DNA of 64,000 bases from Alligator mississippiensis (Eukaryota > Chordata > Crocodylia > Alligatoridae): positions 22,730,001 to 22,794,000 of the forward strand of contig NC_081831.1 of assembly GCF_030867095.1 (NCBI RefSeq). The letters are read 5' to 3'. Every line of letters starts with the position of its first letter. Position 1 is the stretch's first letter. This document shows positions 45,722 to 56,250 of this stretch, one piece after another. Both the position numbers and the translations under genes were made by a program. Under the pieces are notes generated by a model, which saw only the letters and a program-made list of their open reading frames with translations, had not been told where the DNA came from and searched no databases.

Positions 45722-45910
45722 CTAAGGGTAACCCAGTCGTCCGGGCTCGCAGCACCCCCTGCTCTAAACCTCCATCCCCGACTCCCCTTCCACAGCTGGA
45801 GAGAACACAGGTGTCCGAGATACTCCCCCACAAACTGCGCTAACCCTCCTGAGCTCACTCTCCTCGAGAGCTGGGGAAAGAACCCAGGCGTCCGGGCTCC
45901 CAGCCCCGCC
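45722..45910 (-). repeat. tRNA-like monomer array containing the near-identical copy
   Basis: About three minus-oriented units: 45,725-45,791 (ACCCAGTCGTCCGGGCTCGC), then AGAACACAGGTGTCCGAG, then AGAACCCAGGCGTCCGGG. Confidence 0.8.
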
Positions 45911-45929
45911 CCCCTTCGGCCCAAGCTGA

Positions 45930-48120
45930 GATGCAGCCGCCTCTGGGGTGGAGCACGGGGCGGGGGCTGGGCCGGGCGCAGCTGCAGAGCTGGGGAGGGC
46001 GGGAGGTCATTGCAGCAGCCGGTGCTGAAGGAAGCGAACGCTGCCTTATAGCCTCAGCCGTCGGGACCAGGACCCGGCACCAGCACCCAGGTAGTGGCCA
46101 GGGCCCTAGGAGGGGATGGAGAGGGAGCAATTCCCCAGACCCAATGCCTCCGAGCCTAGAGGGATTCCCCAGCCAGGGGGGGCTGTAGATCGGGAAGACC
46201 CCTGCACTGTGTGGAGGGCGCGGATGCCTGGGTTCCATCCCCAGCTCTGGGGGAGGGGGGCACTCTATCCAGGAAGATCTGGGCCACATGCCTCAGTTTC
46301 CCCTGCCCACGGCCGAGCCGTGCAGGATGTCAGGAAAGGGGGTGTCTAAAGGCAAGAGCGGGTCAGTGGACTGATAGAACCCAGGCGTCCGGGTTCGTTC
46401 CCCTCCGGGTCCGGGCTCTAACCCACTAGCCCCCACTGCCCCCCCAGGGCTAGATAGAACCCAGGCATCCTGGCTCTGTGTCCCAGGGTTCCCAGGTCCA
46501 AAGGGCCCGTGGCTGAGCCTGGGGCAGATTTAGAGAGACTTGGAGACGATGTGGGGGGCAGGCGGATGGGCACTCTTCCTGCCATTGCCCTGTATCCCCA
46601 CATATGCATATATTTGCATATTGCCTCTATGTACAGATGCATCAGTCGCTATTAAACTAAAGTGTGCACGTGTCATTTTACATGCCTTATCCCACTTTAT
46701 AGGTGGACATGTCGATAGGTCTACATGCAGATATGCAAATGTTGTGATGACTATAGCTGTATTTATGCATATAGACAGGCAGAGGTGCCTGGCACAGCCT
46801 ATGAGTTAGTCCTGGCAGACCTGGGATTTTACATGTCTATGTTATATGTGGACCATGCTAAATGCTACATGTGTGCAATATCACATGCATGTCATATGCA
46901 TGCCTGATGCAAAGATTATCCTAGATTGCCATGCACGTATTTGCAGACATAGATACCGATGTTTGTACAGGGTTGTGCATGTCACATACATGTGCCTGTC
47001 ATTTCACATGTGTGTTCATGCATGTGAAATGACATGAGCATATGCAGATCCTTGTAGGCACACTTGCATACATGTATGTAGAGAATGGTGCATATGTGAT
47101 TGGTGTCATTATATGTGCATGTTACAGGATATCAAATTTCTTGACACGGCTTTTTTAAGGGCCCAGCTTCGGGCTGACCCTTCCGACGTGTATTATGGTA
47201 GCCAGTGTGGGGTTTGCCTTATTTAGGGTATTACTGTAAGCCCTGGAGAACCAGCTCAGTTGAATTTTAAGGAAGGGGCACCATTAGGTGCATTATGGTA
47301 GTTGGAGGATGAGGAGGGGCTGCCGTAATTCCCCTAGTAACACGCATCCGTTCGTCATCCTCTCCCCTCGGTGCCCCGGGGTACCATATTACTACTAAGA
47401 GAGGGCACCCGAAATGAGGTCCTTGGGGTCACCAGTGTCTGGAGTGGGGTCCCCAGCTACACTGAACCAACACTAGAGCAGACCAAGGAAGGGGAAACCA
47501 AGGCACAGGACTATTCAGTCCAAGGAACCCGTGCACCTGGGTTCTCTCCTTCCCTGATGAGGGAGGGGGGGAGCGGGGAAGTGACCCCATTCCTCCCCCC
47601 CCCCCCCCCCGCAGCCGTGTCTAATTTGGGAGTCACCTTGGCCATGGCTGGGCCCATAATCCCAATCCAATTAGGATCAGATCAGTCCAGACCCTCCCCC
47701 CCCAGCTCAGCCTAGCAGGGAAGACATTGGAGAGGGGAGCAATCACCTCCAAGGACTCCACCCACTCCCAGAGAGAACCAAGGTGTCCTGACCCCCTCCC
47801 TCAAGAGCCAGGGAGAGAACCCAGGCATCCTGGCTCCCATTCTTCCCCTCCTCTCACCCACCAGCTCACCCTCTGTGTCCACTTTCAGCACCAAGGGGAG
47901 AACCCAGGTATCTGGGCTCCCAGCCCCCCACTCTAACTCTCCAATATCCCACTCCCTTTCCAGAGCTGGAGAGGTGGAAGAAGGGAGTAAGGTTTCCTGG
48001 GTGAGTGAGAGCATGGGGGCTGAGAGTCTAGATGTCTGGGTTCTCCCCAGCTCTGGGGCTGGGGGGGAGGGAGTACTGGGGGTTTAGAACAGCGGGGTTG
48101 GGAGCCAAGAAGCCTGTGTT
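45930..48120. other. Intergenic DNA with scattered repeats, AT-rich tract and monomers
   Basis: One GATGCAGC monomer lies at about 45,930, and tRNA-like units at 46,200-46,260, 46,375-46,480, 47,755-47,920 and 48,000-48,115. From 46,590 to 47,120 the sequence is an AT-rich, TATGCA/CATATG-rich low-complexity stretch. No gene was recognised. Confidence 0.5.
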
Positions 48121-48123
48121 CCT

Positions 48124-48837
48124 TGTAGTGATGGGGCCCTGCCTCTGATAACCAATTAGCTCAAAATAAAGAGCGAGACCTTTGTAAGAGGGGGCAAGGC
48201 AAGACACAGCATTTATTGATTGAGCGCTTAGTATACACACACACCCCCAATTTCTGTTCTGTGCTGGTATACTTTACCAGCCTCATCAGTGCTCAAGTCA
48301 ATTTAGTGGCCAGCTAAGTTTGTCACGAGTGGGAACTGGGCTTCTGTTGGTCTGTCATCAGGCGAACTGATGCTCCAGAATGGTATGCAGAACAAGACCC
48401 AAAATGGACGTGTCTTGCCCCACCTTTTATAGTCTTGTCAGTTCAGTCAGTCCTCTGTGCTTTTGCTGTGTTATCACAGTGTTCCTCCTTGAAGGTCGAT
48501 TGATGTTGTTCTCTCGCTGTTCTGGGGTGGATTCTTCTTCTTTTGTTTTTTTTATCTGTCTGCATTCTTCAGCCAGTTGCCACCTGGTGTTTTCCTTTTC
48601 CACAAACACACTCTCACCCATTCCATCACACATAAAGCATACAAAGGAGTGAAAGGTCAAGCACTTATGTCCAGCTACAGATCAATACAAAATGGAGTTT
48701 CTTAAGGCAGTGCAAAACTCAAAAAAATACACACAAAAAAGCATCAAGGTAATAGATAAGATTAAGACAATAGACAAAAGTCTATCTCCATGTTATTTAC
48801 CCAACATAAAACTGGTATTTATGCCATTTGCATAACA
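48124..48837 (-). mobile_element. Solo LTR of an endogenous retrovirus
   Basis: An AT-richer block of about 714 bases begins TG and ends CA and contrasts with its GC-rich surroundings. On the minus strand it has the order of an LTR: a U3-like part with an octamer ATGCAAAT near its start, a TATAAAA box (48,425-48,431), an AATAAA (48,212-48,217) and a U5-like part. No internal coding region is present, so it is a relic left by recombination between two LTRs. The flanks share only CCT. Family cannot be named more closely. Moderate age is likely, since the box motifs are still readable. It ends about 30 bases upstream of the first RTBDN coding exon. Confidence 0.7.
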
Positions 48838-48871
48838 CCTGCTGACTTCCTCTCTGCTTGTCCTCAGGACC

Positions 48872-49035
48872 ATGGGTCTGCAGACGCTGGGCCTGGCCTG
48901 GGCGCTGGCGCTGGCGCTACCCCACGGGGAGGGCACTGAGGGGGGCACCTGCCTGCCCGGAGGGAAGCATAAGGCCCGGCCCAGTCCTGAGAGCAGCCTG
49001 GGACTCTGCCAGGCCTATGCACACAGTGAGTTGCA

Positions 49036-49066
<31 letters not shown>

Positions 49067-50667
49067 CGGAGGGTGATGGGGCCCTGTGTTTCCACCCCAA
49101 CACTGACTGACCAAAGCTGGGCAGAGAACTCAGGCATCGGGGATCCCAGTCCCCAGTACCCACCCAGAGCTCAAGAGACCCAGGTGTCAGGGTTCCCAGT
49201 TCCCCCTTCTCTGACCTTCCAGACCTGGGCAAAGAACCCAGGTGTCTGGGCTTCCAGCCCCCTCCTCCCAGCTCCAAGGCACCAGTCCCACTGCCCTCCC
49301 AGAGCTGGACAGAGAAACCAGGAATCCAGGCTCCCAGGGCCCATGATGGGGGAGAAGGGCCAGCTGTGACTCTGTGACCCCTGATTCTGCACCCCCCCTT
49401 CCCCCCACAGATGCCTGTTGCTCCCCAGAAACAGCTGCCGAGATTTCCACTACAGGGGCCAGGGATGTTGCCTGGGACTGCTGTGGCCCCCTCAGCTCCA
49501 GGTGAGATCCCATGCTATGAACTCGTGCCCTGGGGCTGCAAGCTTCCCTCCAACAGTGTCCTAGGCCCTGACACTGTCTCCCCACACTCTCCAGTTGTGC
49601 CAGGTACCTGCAACAACTTGAATGTTTCTACCGCTGCTCACCTGGCGCTGCCCACTGGCTCCACCCTGAGCACCCCACAGCGCTGCATCGAGCCCCCCTG
49701 TGTCGGGACTTCTGTCAGCAGTGGTAGGTGGGGGGCAGGACACCTGGGTTCTCTCCCCAGTGGGGAAGGGTGCTGGGAACTCCGATGCCTGGGCTTTTCC
49801 CCAGCTCAGGAAGAGGGGCGGGGGCTGGGAGCTCTGGTGCCTGGGGTCTCTCCCAGCTCAGGGAGGGCAGGGGCCTGGGTAGGTTGGAACAAGGTTGGAG
49901 CAGGGGAGGTGGTGCTGGGAGCCCGGACACTTGGGTTCTCTCCTTGGGGAGAGCTTGGGTGACTCCAGGCAGCAGGGGGAAGGGGGTGGGTAGGGGGAAG
50001 AAGGAGGCAGGGTGGACCCCACTTTTTTCCACTCCCCCCCCAGGTACAATGCCTGCCGGGATGACCTGACCTGTGCTCAGGACTGGGTCCGTGACTGGCG
50101 CTGGGGCCCCGAGGGCAACAACTGCACGGGGGGCTGTGCCCCCTATAGCCAGGTGAGAGGGGATGGGGTGGGGGGGAGGGGAAGACTGAGACCTGGCCCA
50201 CTCATGTCTTTGGCCTACTGCCCAGCCCCACCTCCCCCATGATGTTTTATGTGGCTGTTCTCAGCTGTTCCATCTCAGAGTAAGTCGTATCCCAGCTCCA
50301 AGGGTCCCTATGATGACCTGTGCAGCAGTTCCACCCCAGAGCTGGCTGCATCCCAGCCCCATGTACCTCCAGGGTGTTCTGTGTGGCCATTGCCAGCAAT
50401 CTCACCCCAGAACTGGTTGCATCCACACCTCCCCTCACCTCTGCCCCCCTCTCTCTCCCCACTCAGATGTACCGTGATGGCCAGGACCTGTGTGAGACCA
50501 TCTGGGGAGATGCTTTTGTGACTGAGGATCCCCCCTGCCCCTGCCTGACCCCAGGGGCTCCAGGCCTGGAGATGGCAGCAGTGGCAGGCATGCCATGCCC
50601 AACACGGGTCAGGAGCCGGCGCACTGTCATCGAGGAGGATGTGGAAGGCAGCGGGAGCGGATTCTAG
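48872..50667 (+). CDS. RTBDN: Retbindin, riboflavin-binding/folate-receptor family protein
   Basis: Secreted flavin-binding protein of the folate receptor/riboflavin-binding family; in mammals it is made by rod photoreceptors. Five coding exons join in frame to 227 residues (human about 229): 48872-49025, 49411-49501, 49595-49723, 50044-50152, 50467-50667. A signal peptide occupies about residues 1-22 (MGLQTLGLAWALALALP). Conserved cysteine blocks follow: ACCSPE, LECFYRCSPGAAHWLHPEHP, APLCRDFCQQWYNACRDDLT, CAQDWVRDW, NNCTGGCAPYSQ and MYRDGQDLCETIWGDAF. Chicken egg riboflavin-binding protein shares these motifs. The position between MAST1 and RNASEH2A matches mammalian RTBDN. The first coding exon starts just behind an acceptor at 48,867, so at least one noncoding exon should lie upstream. 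A sequon NCT lies in exon 4. The C-terminus is short and acidic. Confidence 0.93.
49100..49350 (-). repeat. tRNA-like monomers in RTBDN intron 1
   Basis: Four minus-oriented units (AGAACTCAGGCATCGGGG, GAGACCCAGGTGTCAGGG, AGAACCCAGGTGTCTGGG, AGAAACCAGGAATCCAGG). Confidence 0.75.
49735..49965 (+). repeat. tRNA-like monomers in RTBDN intron 3
   Basis: Four plus-oriented head-to-tail units with CACCTGGGTTCTCTCCCCAG, GCCTGGGCTTTTCCCCAG, GCCTGGGGTCTCTCCCAG and ACTTGGGTTCTCTCC. Confidence 0.8.
50270..50430 (-). repeat. GATGCAGC-family monomers in RTBDN intron 4
   Basis: Two to three minus-oriented units, seen as CACCCCAGAGCTGGCTGCATCC and similar, in the intron before the last RTBDN exon. Confidence 0.7.
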
Positions 50668-50759
50668 GGCCCCTCCCTGCTTCCCCCAGGGGAAGACCCC
50701 ACCCTGCACTAGGGGAACTGCTCGTGATCTATGCAACACCCCCCCCCCCACCAGTGCCC

Positions 50760-51290
50760 CTACCCACTAGGCGCCGCTCCCCTCCCAGAGGTGGGAGAGT
50801 ACCCTGGCATCCTGGATCCCAGCACCCCCTGCTCTAAACACCTTCTTTCCCATGGAACCCAGGTGTCCAGACTTCTAGCTGTCCCTGCTCTAACCACCCC
50901 AGAGAACCCAGGCGTCCAGGGTCCCAGCCCCCCAGACCTGCTTTAATACCTCAGCTCCAACTCTCAGATTAGACCAGAGAGAGAACCCAAGTGTCCAGAG
51001 GGCCAGGTCGCCACTTCCCTGACCAGGGAACCCAGGATTTTATTCCCTCTGCTCTAAACCCTCATCCCTTGCTCCCCACCCAAAGCAGAAAAAAAACTCA
51101 GGCATCTGGACTGCCAACATGCTCTCTCCCCCCCGAGCTAGGGAAAGAACAGAGGTATCCGGGCTTACCCTACACGCTCCCTTTGGCAGAGGCAGAGATA
51201 GAGCCCAGGTATCTGGGACCATAGGCAAGTCAGTAGTGCTGCCCCCCCCATCCCGGCTGAAGAACCCAGGCATCCTGCTGCTTTGCAGCC
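50760..51290 (-). repeat. tRNA-like monomer array downstream of RTBDN
   Basis: About seven minus-oriented units (GGAACCCAGGTGTCCAGAC, AGAACCCAGGCGTCCAGGG and others). A possible RTBDN poly(A) signal, AATAAA at 51,428-51,433, lies beyond, so the array may be transcribed in its 3' UTR. Confidence 0.75.
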
Positions 51291-51427
51291 CCCTCCCACA
51301 ACCCCTTATCTATCCACTAGGCCACAAGGCCTGGCAAGACCTGCCCCCCAAGTCCTAGAAGTGGAGGAGCTTTGTGGCCAGCATGTCAACCCACCTAGAC
51401 TCCTCCCCCACCCCCAAGTGGGGCAGG

Positions 51428-51433
51428 AATAAA
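51428..51433 (+). terminator. RTBDN: Possible poly(A) signal of RTBDN
   Basis: This is the first AATAAA that I found after the RTBDN stop codon, about 760 bases downstream. No closer canonical signal was noticed. Confidence 0.4.
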
Positions 51434-51469
51434 CCAGCCAGAAGCTGACCATGGCTCTGTCTCTGCCAG

Positions 51470-52165
51470 CGGGCGGCACTGGGATGCGGGTGGGGCAGCC
51501 CCCATATTCCACCCCAGAAGTGGCTGCAGCCTGACACTGGGGGTGGAGGCTCTGTTATACCCAGCCAGATCTTCCACCCCAGAGCTAGATGCATCCTAAC
51601 ACCAGAGTCTCTCATACCTAACTTGTTGCCCCACCACAGAGCCAGCCAAATCAGAGCACTTTTGAGGGTTTACTTTACATTATACCCAGCTGGTGCTCTG
51701 CCTCAGAGCCAGCTACACCTTAACACCACTGATGTTCTCAATTATACCCAACCCCTGTTGCTTCACCCCGGAACTGGCTGCATCTCAGCCCTGTTGAGGG
51801 TCACTGCTATACCCAGCCCCTGATGTCCCATCCCAGAGCCAAAGGCATTTCAGCACTGTTGAGAATCCCCATTATACCCAGCTAGGAATCCACCCCTCAA
51901 CTGGGTGCATCCTAACACCACTAAGGGTCTCTGTTACACCCAGCCCCGGTTGCTCAACCCCAGAACCAGCTGCATCTGAGCACCATTAAGGGTCCCTGTT
52001 ATACTCAGCTGGTGCTCCACCCCAGAGCCAGCCAGATCTCAACACCATTGAGGGTGTCTGTTATATCCAACCTGTATTGCTCCACCCGAGCTGCCTGCAT
52101 CTCAGCACCGTTGAGGGTCCCTGTTATACCCAGCCCCCAATGTCCCACCCCAGAAGCAGCTGCAA
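51470..52165 (-). repeat. Longest array of the GATGCAGC/CTCTGGGGTGG monomer
   Basis: About nine to ten minus-oriented units of about 70 bases run CACCCCAGAGC(C/T)(A/G)GCTGCATC(C/T), AACACC, then GTC(C/T)CTGTTATACCCAGC. The array fills the whole interval between the RTBDN and RNASEH2A 3' ends. Confidence 0.9.
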
Positions 52166-52198
52166 GCTCAAGCAACAGCTACACAACTCTGTGGGACC

Positions 52199-52204
52199 TT
52201 TATT
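52199..52204 (-). terminator. RNASEH2A: Poly(A) signal of RNASEH2A
   Basis: AATAAA on the minus strand 57 bases after the RNASEH2A stop codon, giving a very short 3' UTR. Confidence 0.75.
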
Positions 52205-52260
52205 AGCTCAAATGAAGCCCACAGGCTATGTGTGTGGGGTGTCTTGACCCCCAGCCCCCA

Positions 52261-55200
52261 CTACAGGCCACTGAGGGGTTTGAGGCAGCGCTCGTGGAAG
52301 TAGCGATGGGGTTGGTGTGGGGTGGGTGCTGGGCGAGCAAAGTAGGACAGCAACGAGGGGGTGCCTGGTGTGGTGGCAGCATCCCCATCATCATAATCCC
52401 TGGGAGGGGGGGAATGACAGAGGGAGCAGTTAGGGGAGAGCTTAAGGGGTGACGGGAAGAGCTGTCCCCAGGAACCCAGGTGTCTGGCTCCCGCCCACCC
52501 TCTCCATGGAAACTCAGGTGTCCAGGGCACCCACCCACCCAAACAAAACCCAGGCATCCAGGGCACCCAACCCCTGCCATCAGAACCCAGGTGTCCCAGA
52601 CCCATACACATACACGAGAGTACACACACAACACTCAGGCAGCCAGAGTACCAACTCACACCCTTGTGCCCTGGAAACCAGTCATCCAGGGCATCTACTT
52701 ACTCACTCAACCCCCGAACCCTGGTGTTTGCCTGCCCCCCACCCTCCTCACCAACTCTGAAACCCCAGGCACATCCAGGCACCCCCTCACACATTCACAG
52801 AACTCAAGCATCCAGCTCCCCTCAGCCCTCCCAGACCAAGCCAGTGCATGGGCACGTACCAGTGCACAGGCACAGCATGGCTGTCCAGCAGGGTCTGGGC
52901 CGTGCTCCAGCTGAACCGCACAAACTGTGGGTACCCAAAGATGGGGTCCAGGGTCTGCATTAGCCATGCCTTTGTCTTGGGGTCTGGGTGAGCACAGTAG
53001 GGGGTGAGGGGAGACAGGAAGAGCCCTAGGGCAGGACTCCCACCACAGCACAAAGCTAAGAGCTTGGATAGCTGGGATCCTTCCCCAGCTCTAGGAGGGG
53101 AGGCAGGGGGGGCCAGGGCCAAGAGCAGGAGGTGCTGGGAGCCTGGATTCTCTCCAGCTCTGGGAGGGGAGGGGGTGTGGAGGGGCCCTAGAGGAGGTGT
53201 GGTGGAGCTAAGAGCCCAGACACTGGGGTTTCCTCTAGGTCTAGCAGAGAAGGGGAGTCCAAAGGGGTTAAAGCAGGGTGTGCTGGGAGCCAGGACACCT
53301 AGGTCCTCTCCAGCTCTGGGAGGGGATGTGAGGTTAGAGTGGGGGTAGCTAGGAGCCCAGATCCTTAGGTTCTTTCCCCAGCTCAAGGCAGGGAGTGGGC
53401 AGGATGAAGGATGGGGGTGGGGCATAGACCCCCAGCCCAGGATAGGGGGGGTACCAAGCTGGCTGTGACCAGAAGTGCAGTCTTGGGCAGTTGGTGAGGG
53501 GTACTGGACTGTCTGGCACCTCCTTGTGGCCAGCCCAGCCCCCCTTACCATTGGGATACCCCGACCCATAGTCCAGGCTCGTGTCATCCAGATCCTCCAC
53601 AAACTTCCAGCTCTTCACAGCCCGATCTCTTGCTACCTGCCAGATGGACACACAGACATGTATGTCTCAGAAACCCCACCCCGCTCCAAATGCAGCTGGC
53701 TCTGGGGTGGGACACTGGGGGCTTGGTATAACACAGATCCCTCAGCCAGTCCTGAGATGCAGCTGGCTCTAGGATGGCATGTTAGGGCTGGGTATAACAG
53801 GGACCCACTGCATGGTGCTGGGATGCAATTGGTTCTGGGGTGGGACACTGGGGCTGGGTATAACAGGGACCCATTGGCCAGCCCTGAGATGCAGCCACAT
53901 TTGGGGTGGGGCACATGGGGGCAGCTGGTTACCTGTGCTAAGATGCAGCTGCTTCTGGGGTGGAACCTGGGGGGCTCCAGACCAGTTGCCCAGAGCAGGG
54001 CACACAGGTAACAGGACAATACTAAAGAAGCTGGGGAGGAGGGGGGCTGAGGAGCCCTGGAGACCCCTTGGGGTGGAGCCTGAACCCAAACTAACCTTGG
54101 CACAGATGCTAGCAGCACTGACAATGGGGAAGAGGGCATCAGCCTTGGCTCGAACAGTCACCTCCAGCTCAGGGAACCGCTGCTGCAGCTTCTCCTGGTA
54201 CTTGTCAGCTGGCCCCACCGTGTCCACAAAGACCTTGCGGGGGGGGGGGGGGGGGGGGGGGGGGGGAAGAAGAGCTCTGCTGTGGCAAGGGGGTCTGGTA
54301 GGGAAACTGAGGTGGGCAAGTGGGGGTTGGGCTCTGCCCTAATGGAGGCAGGAATTGATTTGCTCCTGAACACATTGGGGAAACTAAGGCATGCTCACCT
54401 CTGTCACCTGGACCCCGGCATCCAGCGCGTGCTGCACCAGGCCAATGGCTGTGTCGTGGGACAGTGCATTGAGGTTATACTTGGCCCTGGCCAGGGCGAA
54501 AGGACAGCCTTTTTAGAGCTCCTGGAAGGTGTCAGGGCAATCCCCAGGGAGCACCAGCTCTGGGGTAGAGCTTATGGACGGGCCTGCATAGGATAGGATG
54601 GGGTGTGGCTACCTCTGGGGTCAAACAGGTGCATAAAACACATTGGGGGAGGTGGGGCTGGGATGCAGCCAGCTCTGGGGTAAAGCAGCTGGGAACAGTC
54701 ACATAGAACAGTGGTTCTCAACCTTTCTTGTACCAGGACCCATTTGTAAACATTGATGGCCAGCCCCAACCCAGTGTCCTTCAGTCCTGACCCACTACCC
54801 CTCCACTCCCCGGCATCAGTTCCCTAGTGTGTGGGGCAGGGAGGGCCCAAGCAGCCCCTTGCAGGCTGGAACTTTGTCAGCCTGCAAGGGAAAAGCCACC
54901 ATTTCCCACATTTTCTCCTTGAAAGGAGAATCCATTTTTTAAGTTTGCTCACGACCCTGTCATAGATTCTTGAAACCCACTTTTGGGTCACAATGCATGG
55001 GTTGAGAAAAGCTAACAGAACATCATGGGGAGGGGATATGAGACTGGAATGCAGCCAGCTCTGGGGTGGAATACCTGGGAAAGGTGCATAGAACATCATG
55101 GCGGCATTGAAGCTAAGATACAGCTGGCTCTGGGGTGGAACTGCTGCACATAGCATTGTGGGGGGTAGAGCTGGGATGTGTCTGGCTCTGGGGTGCAGTA

Positions 55201-56250
55201 GCTGGGAACAGTGGCATATACCACAGGTGTGGGGGGGAGGTCTCACCGCTGCTGCATGCTAGTGGAGATGAAGTCCGGGGACAGCACATGCAGGGCCCAG
55301 CCAACAAACTCCTTGGCATCATCCAGGAGTTCAAAGAGCTGCTCCCGCTCTGCCTCCGACAGCGTCTTCGAGTCTGGGAGCAAGGGCATGGGGGGGTAGG
55401 GGGCAACCCAAGGCCTGGGGGGGCTCCTGGGAGATTCACCCTCCTTCCCCCATCCCAGAGCAGGGAGAGAACCCAGGCATCCAGGCTCCCAGGCCCCCTT
55501 GCTCCAACCTCCCTTAAATCTCAGAGAACCTATCTGTCCTGGCTCCTAGCACTCAGCCCCAAGTCCTCCTCCCCCTCACAGAGAACACAGGTGTCTGGCT
55601 CTTGGCCTCCCCCTGCTCCATCCCCCACCCTGCCACTACCCCCCCAGCTCCACTTCTCCCACTGCAATCACCCCCAAAGCCCTGCAGAGACCCCCAGCCC
55701 CTCCCCCACCAGGCCTCGTGGGAGGGGGGATCTTGGGGTGACCCCACTGTTACCTGCCACCTTCAGTGCCTGTAGCTCCTCCAGCCGGGACACAGGACAG
55801 TAGCAGATGCCGTAGACCATGGGGCCTTGTGGGGCAGGGGGACAGATCAGGGGGGCTCTGCCCCAGCCAGGAACGGGGAGCATCATCCTCCCATCACTCC
55901 CTCCCCTCCCAGAGAAGCTACCCCCCACAGCACCTCTCAACTACTTCCCTGTGGGGGATCTGGTGGGAGAGAACACATGAGGGGCACTAGATGCATCGGG
56001 GGCTGCCCCCCACCCCCCTTGCAAGGCTCCATATCCCACGTGCAAAGCCCCGCGCAAGATTCCATGCAACTCCCCCCCGGTGCACCCCCGTGTATGCAAG
56101 ACCCTACAAAGCCCCTTGCAAGGCCCCCCCACCGGTACCGAGCACAGGCCCCCGCCCCGCCTCGTCGATGCCCAGGCAGCATGGCAGCTCGCGGCACAAC
56201 GCAGGCACCACCGAGCCCACCGGACCCCCTCGGCCGCCGCCGGCCTCCAT
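52261..56250 (-). CDS. RNASEH2A: Ribonuclease H2 subunit A, catalytic
   Basis: Catalytic subunit of the nuclear RNase H2 complex, which cuts RNA in RNA-DNA hybrids and removes single ribonucleotides from DNA. Eight exons join in frame to 295 residues (human 299): 56250-56139, 55825-55754, 55373-55247, 54486-54399, 54233-54096, 53636-53549, 52983-52860, 52399-52261. The catalytic acidic residues are present: [13 protein letters not shown] near residues 27-39 (Asp29, Glu30), the aspartate of VFVDTVG and that of [33 protein letters not shown], the substrate 2'-OH-sensing tyrosine block, is intact. The C-terminal tail keeps a PIP-box-like SLLSYF and the HRYFHER motif. The start is the first ATG of a CpG-rich exon in a good context. 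The acceptor of exon 5 is preceded by a run of about 26 cytosines. PRDX2 lies head to head with it. Confidence 0.98.
52470..52820 (-). repeat. AACCCAGG(T/C)(G/A)TCC repeats in the last RNASEH2A intron
   Basis: About nine short units (GAACCCAGGTGTCTGG, GGAAACTCAGGTGTCCAGGG, AAAACCCAGGCATCCAGGG and others) spaced 35-50 bases apart. They look like shortened versions of the tRNA-like monomer. Confidence 0.65.
53040..53395 (+). repeat. tRNA-like monomers in RNASEH2A intron 6
   Basis: Five plus-oriented units carry TCTCCAGCTCTGGGAGGGGA and GGGAGCC(T/A)GGA cores, antisense to RNASEH2A. Confidence 0.8.
53680..53965 (+). repeat. GATGCAGC-family monomers in RNASEH2A intron 5
   Basis: Four head-to-tail units with ATGCAGCTGGCTCTGGGGTG, GGGCTGGGTATAACAGGGAC and CCA(C/T)TG; unit length about 70 bases. 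Confidence 0.9.
54240..54266. repeat. Homopolymer G run at the RNASEH2A exon 5 acceptor
   Basis: About 26 consecutive guanines (cytosines in the transcript) replace the usual mixed pyrimidine tract, ending a few bases before the acceptor CGCAAG|GTC. Confidence 0.85.
54709..55016. mobile_element. hAT-type nonautonomous DNA transposon
   Basis: The left end CAGTGGTTCTCAACCTTT and the right end GGGTTGAGAAAAGCTA form imperfect terminal inverted repeats typical of hAT/Charlie-like MITEs. The interior keeps ACCAGGACCCATTTGT and TTGGGTCACAATGCATGGG, and no protein is encoded. It is inserted in an array of the GATGCAGC monomer in RNASEH2A intron 3. An imperfect 8-base repeat (ATAGAACA/ACAGAACA) may be the target duplication. 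Confidence 0.8.
55025..55215 (+). repeat. GATGCAGC-family monomers around the hAT element
   Basis: Three units (ATGCAGCCAGCTCTGGGGTGG, ATACAGCTGGCTCTGGGGTGG, ATGTGTCTGGCTCTGGGGTG) right of the transposon and one to two left of it at 54,640-54,690. They share an added GTGGCATAGAACATCATGG-like linker. Confidence 0.8.
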
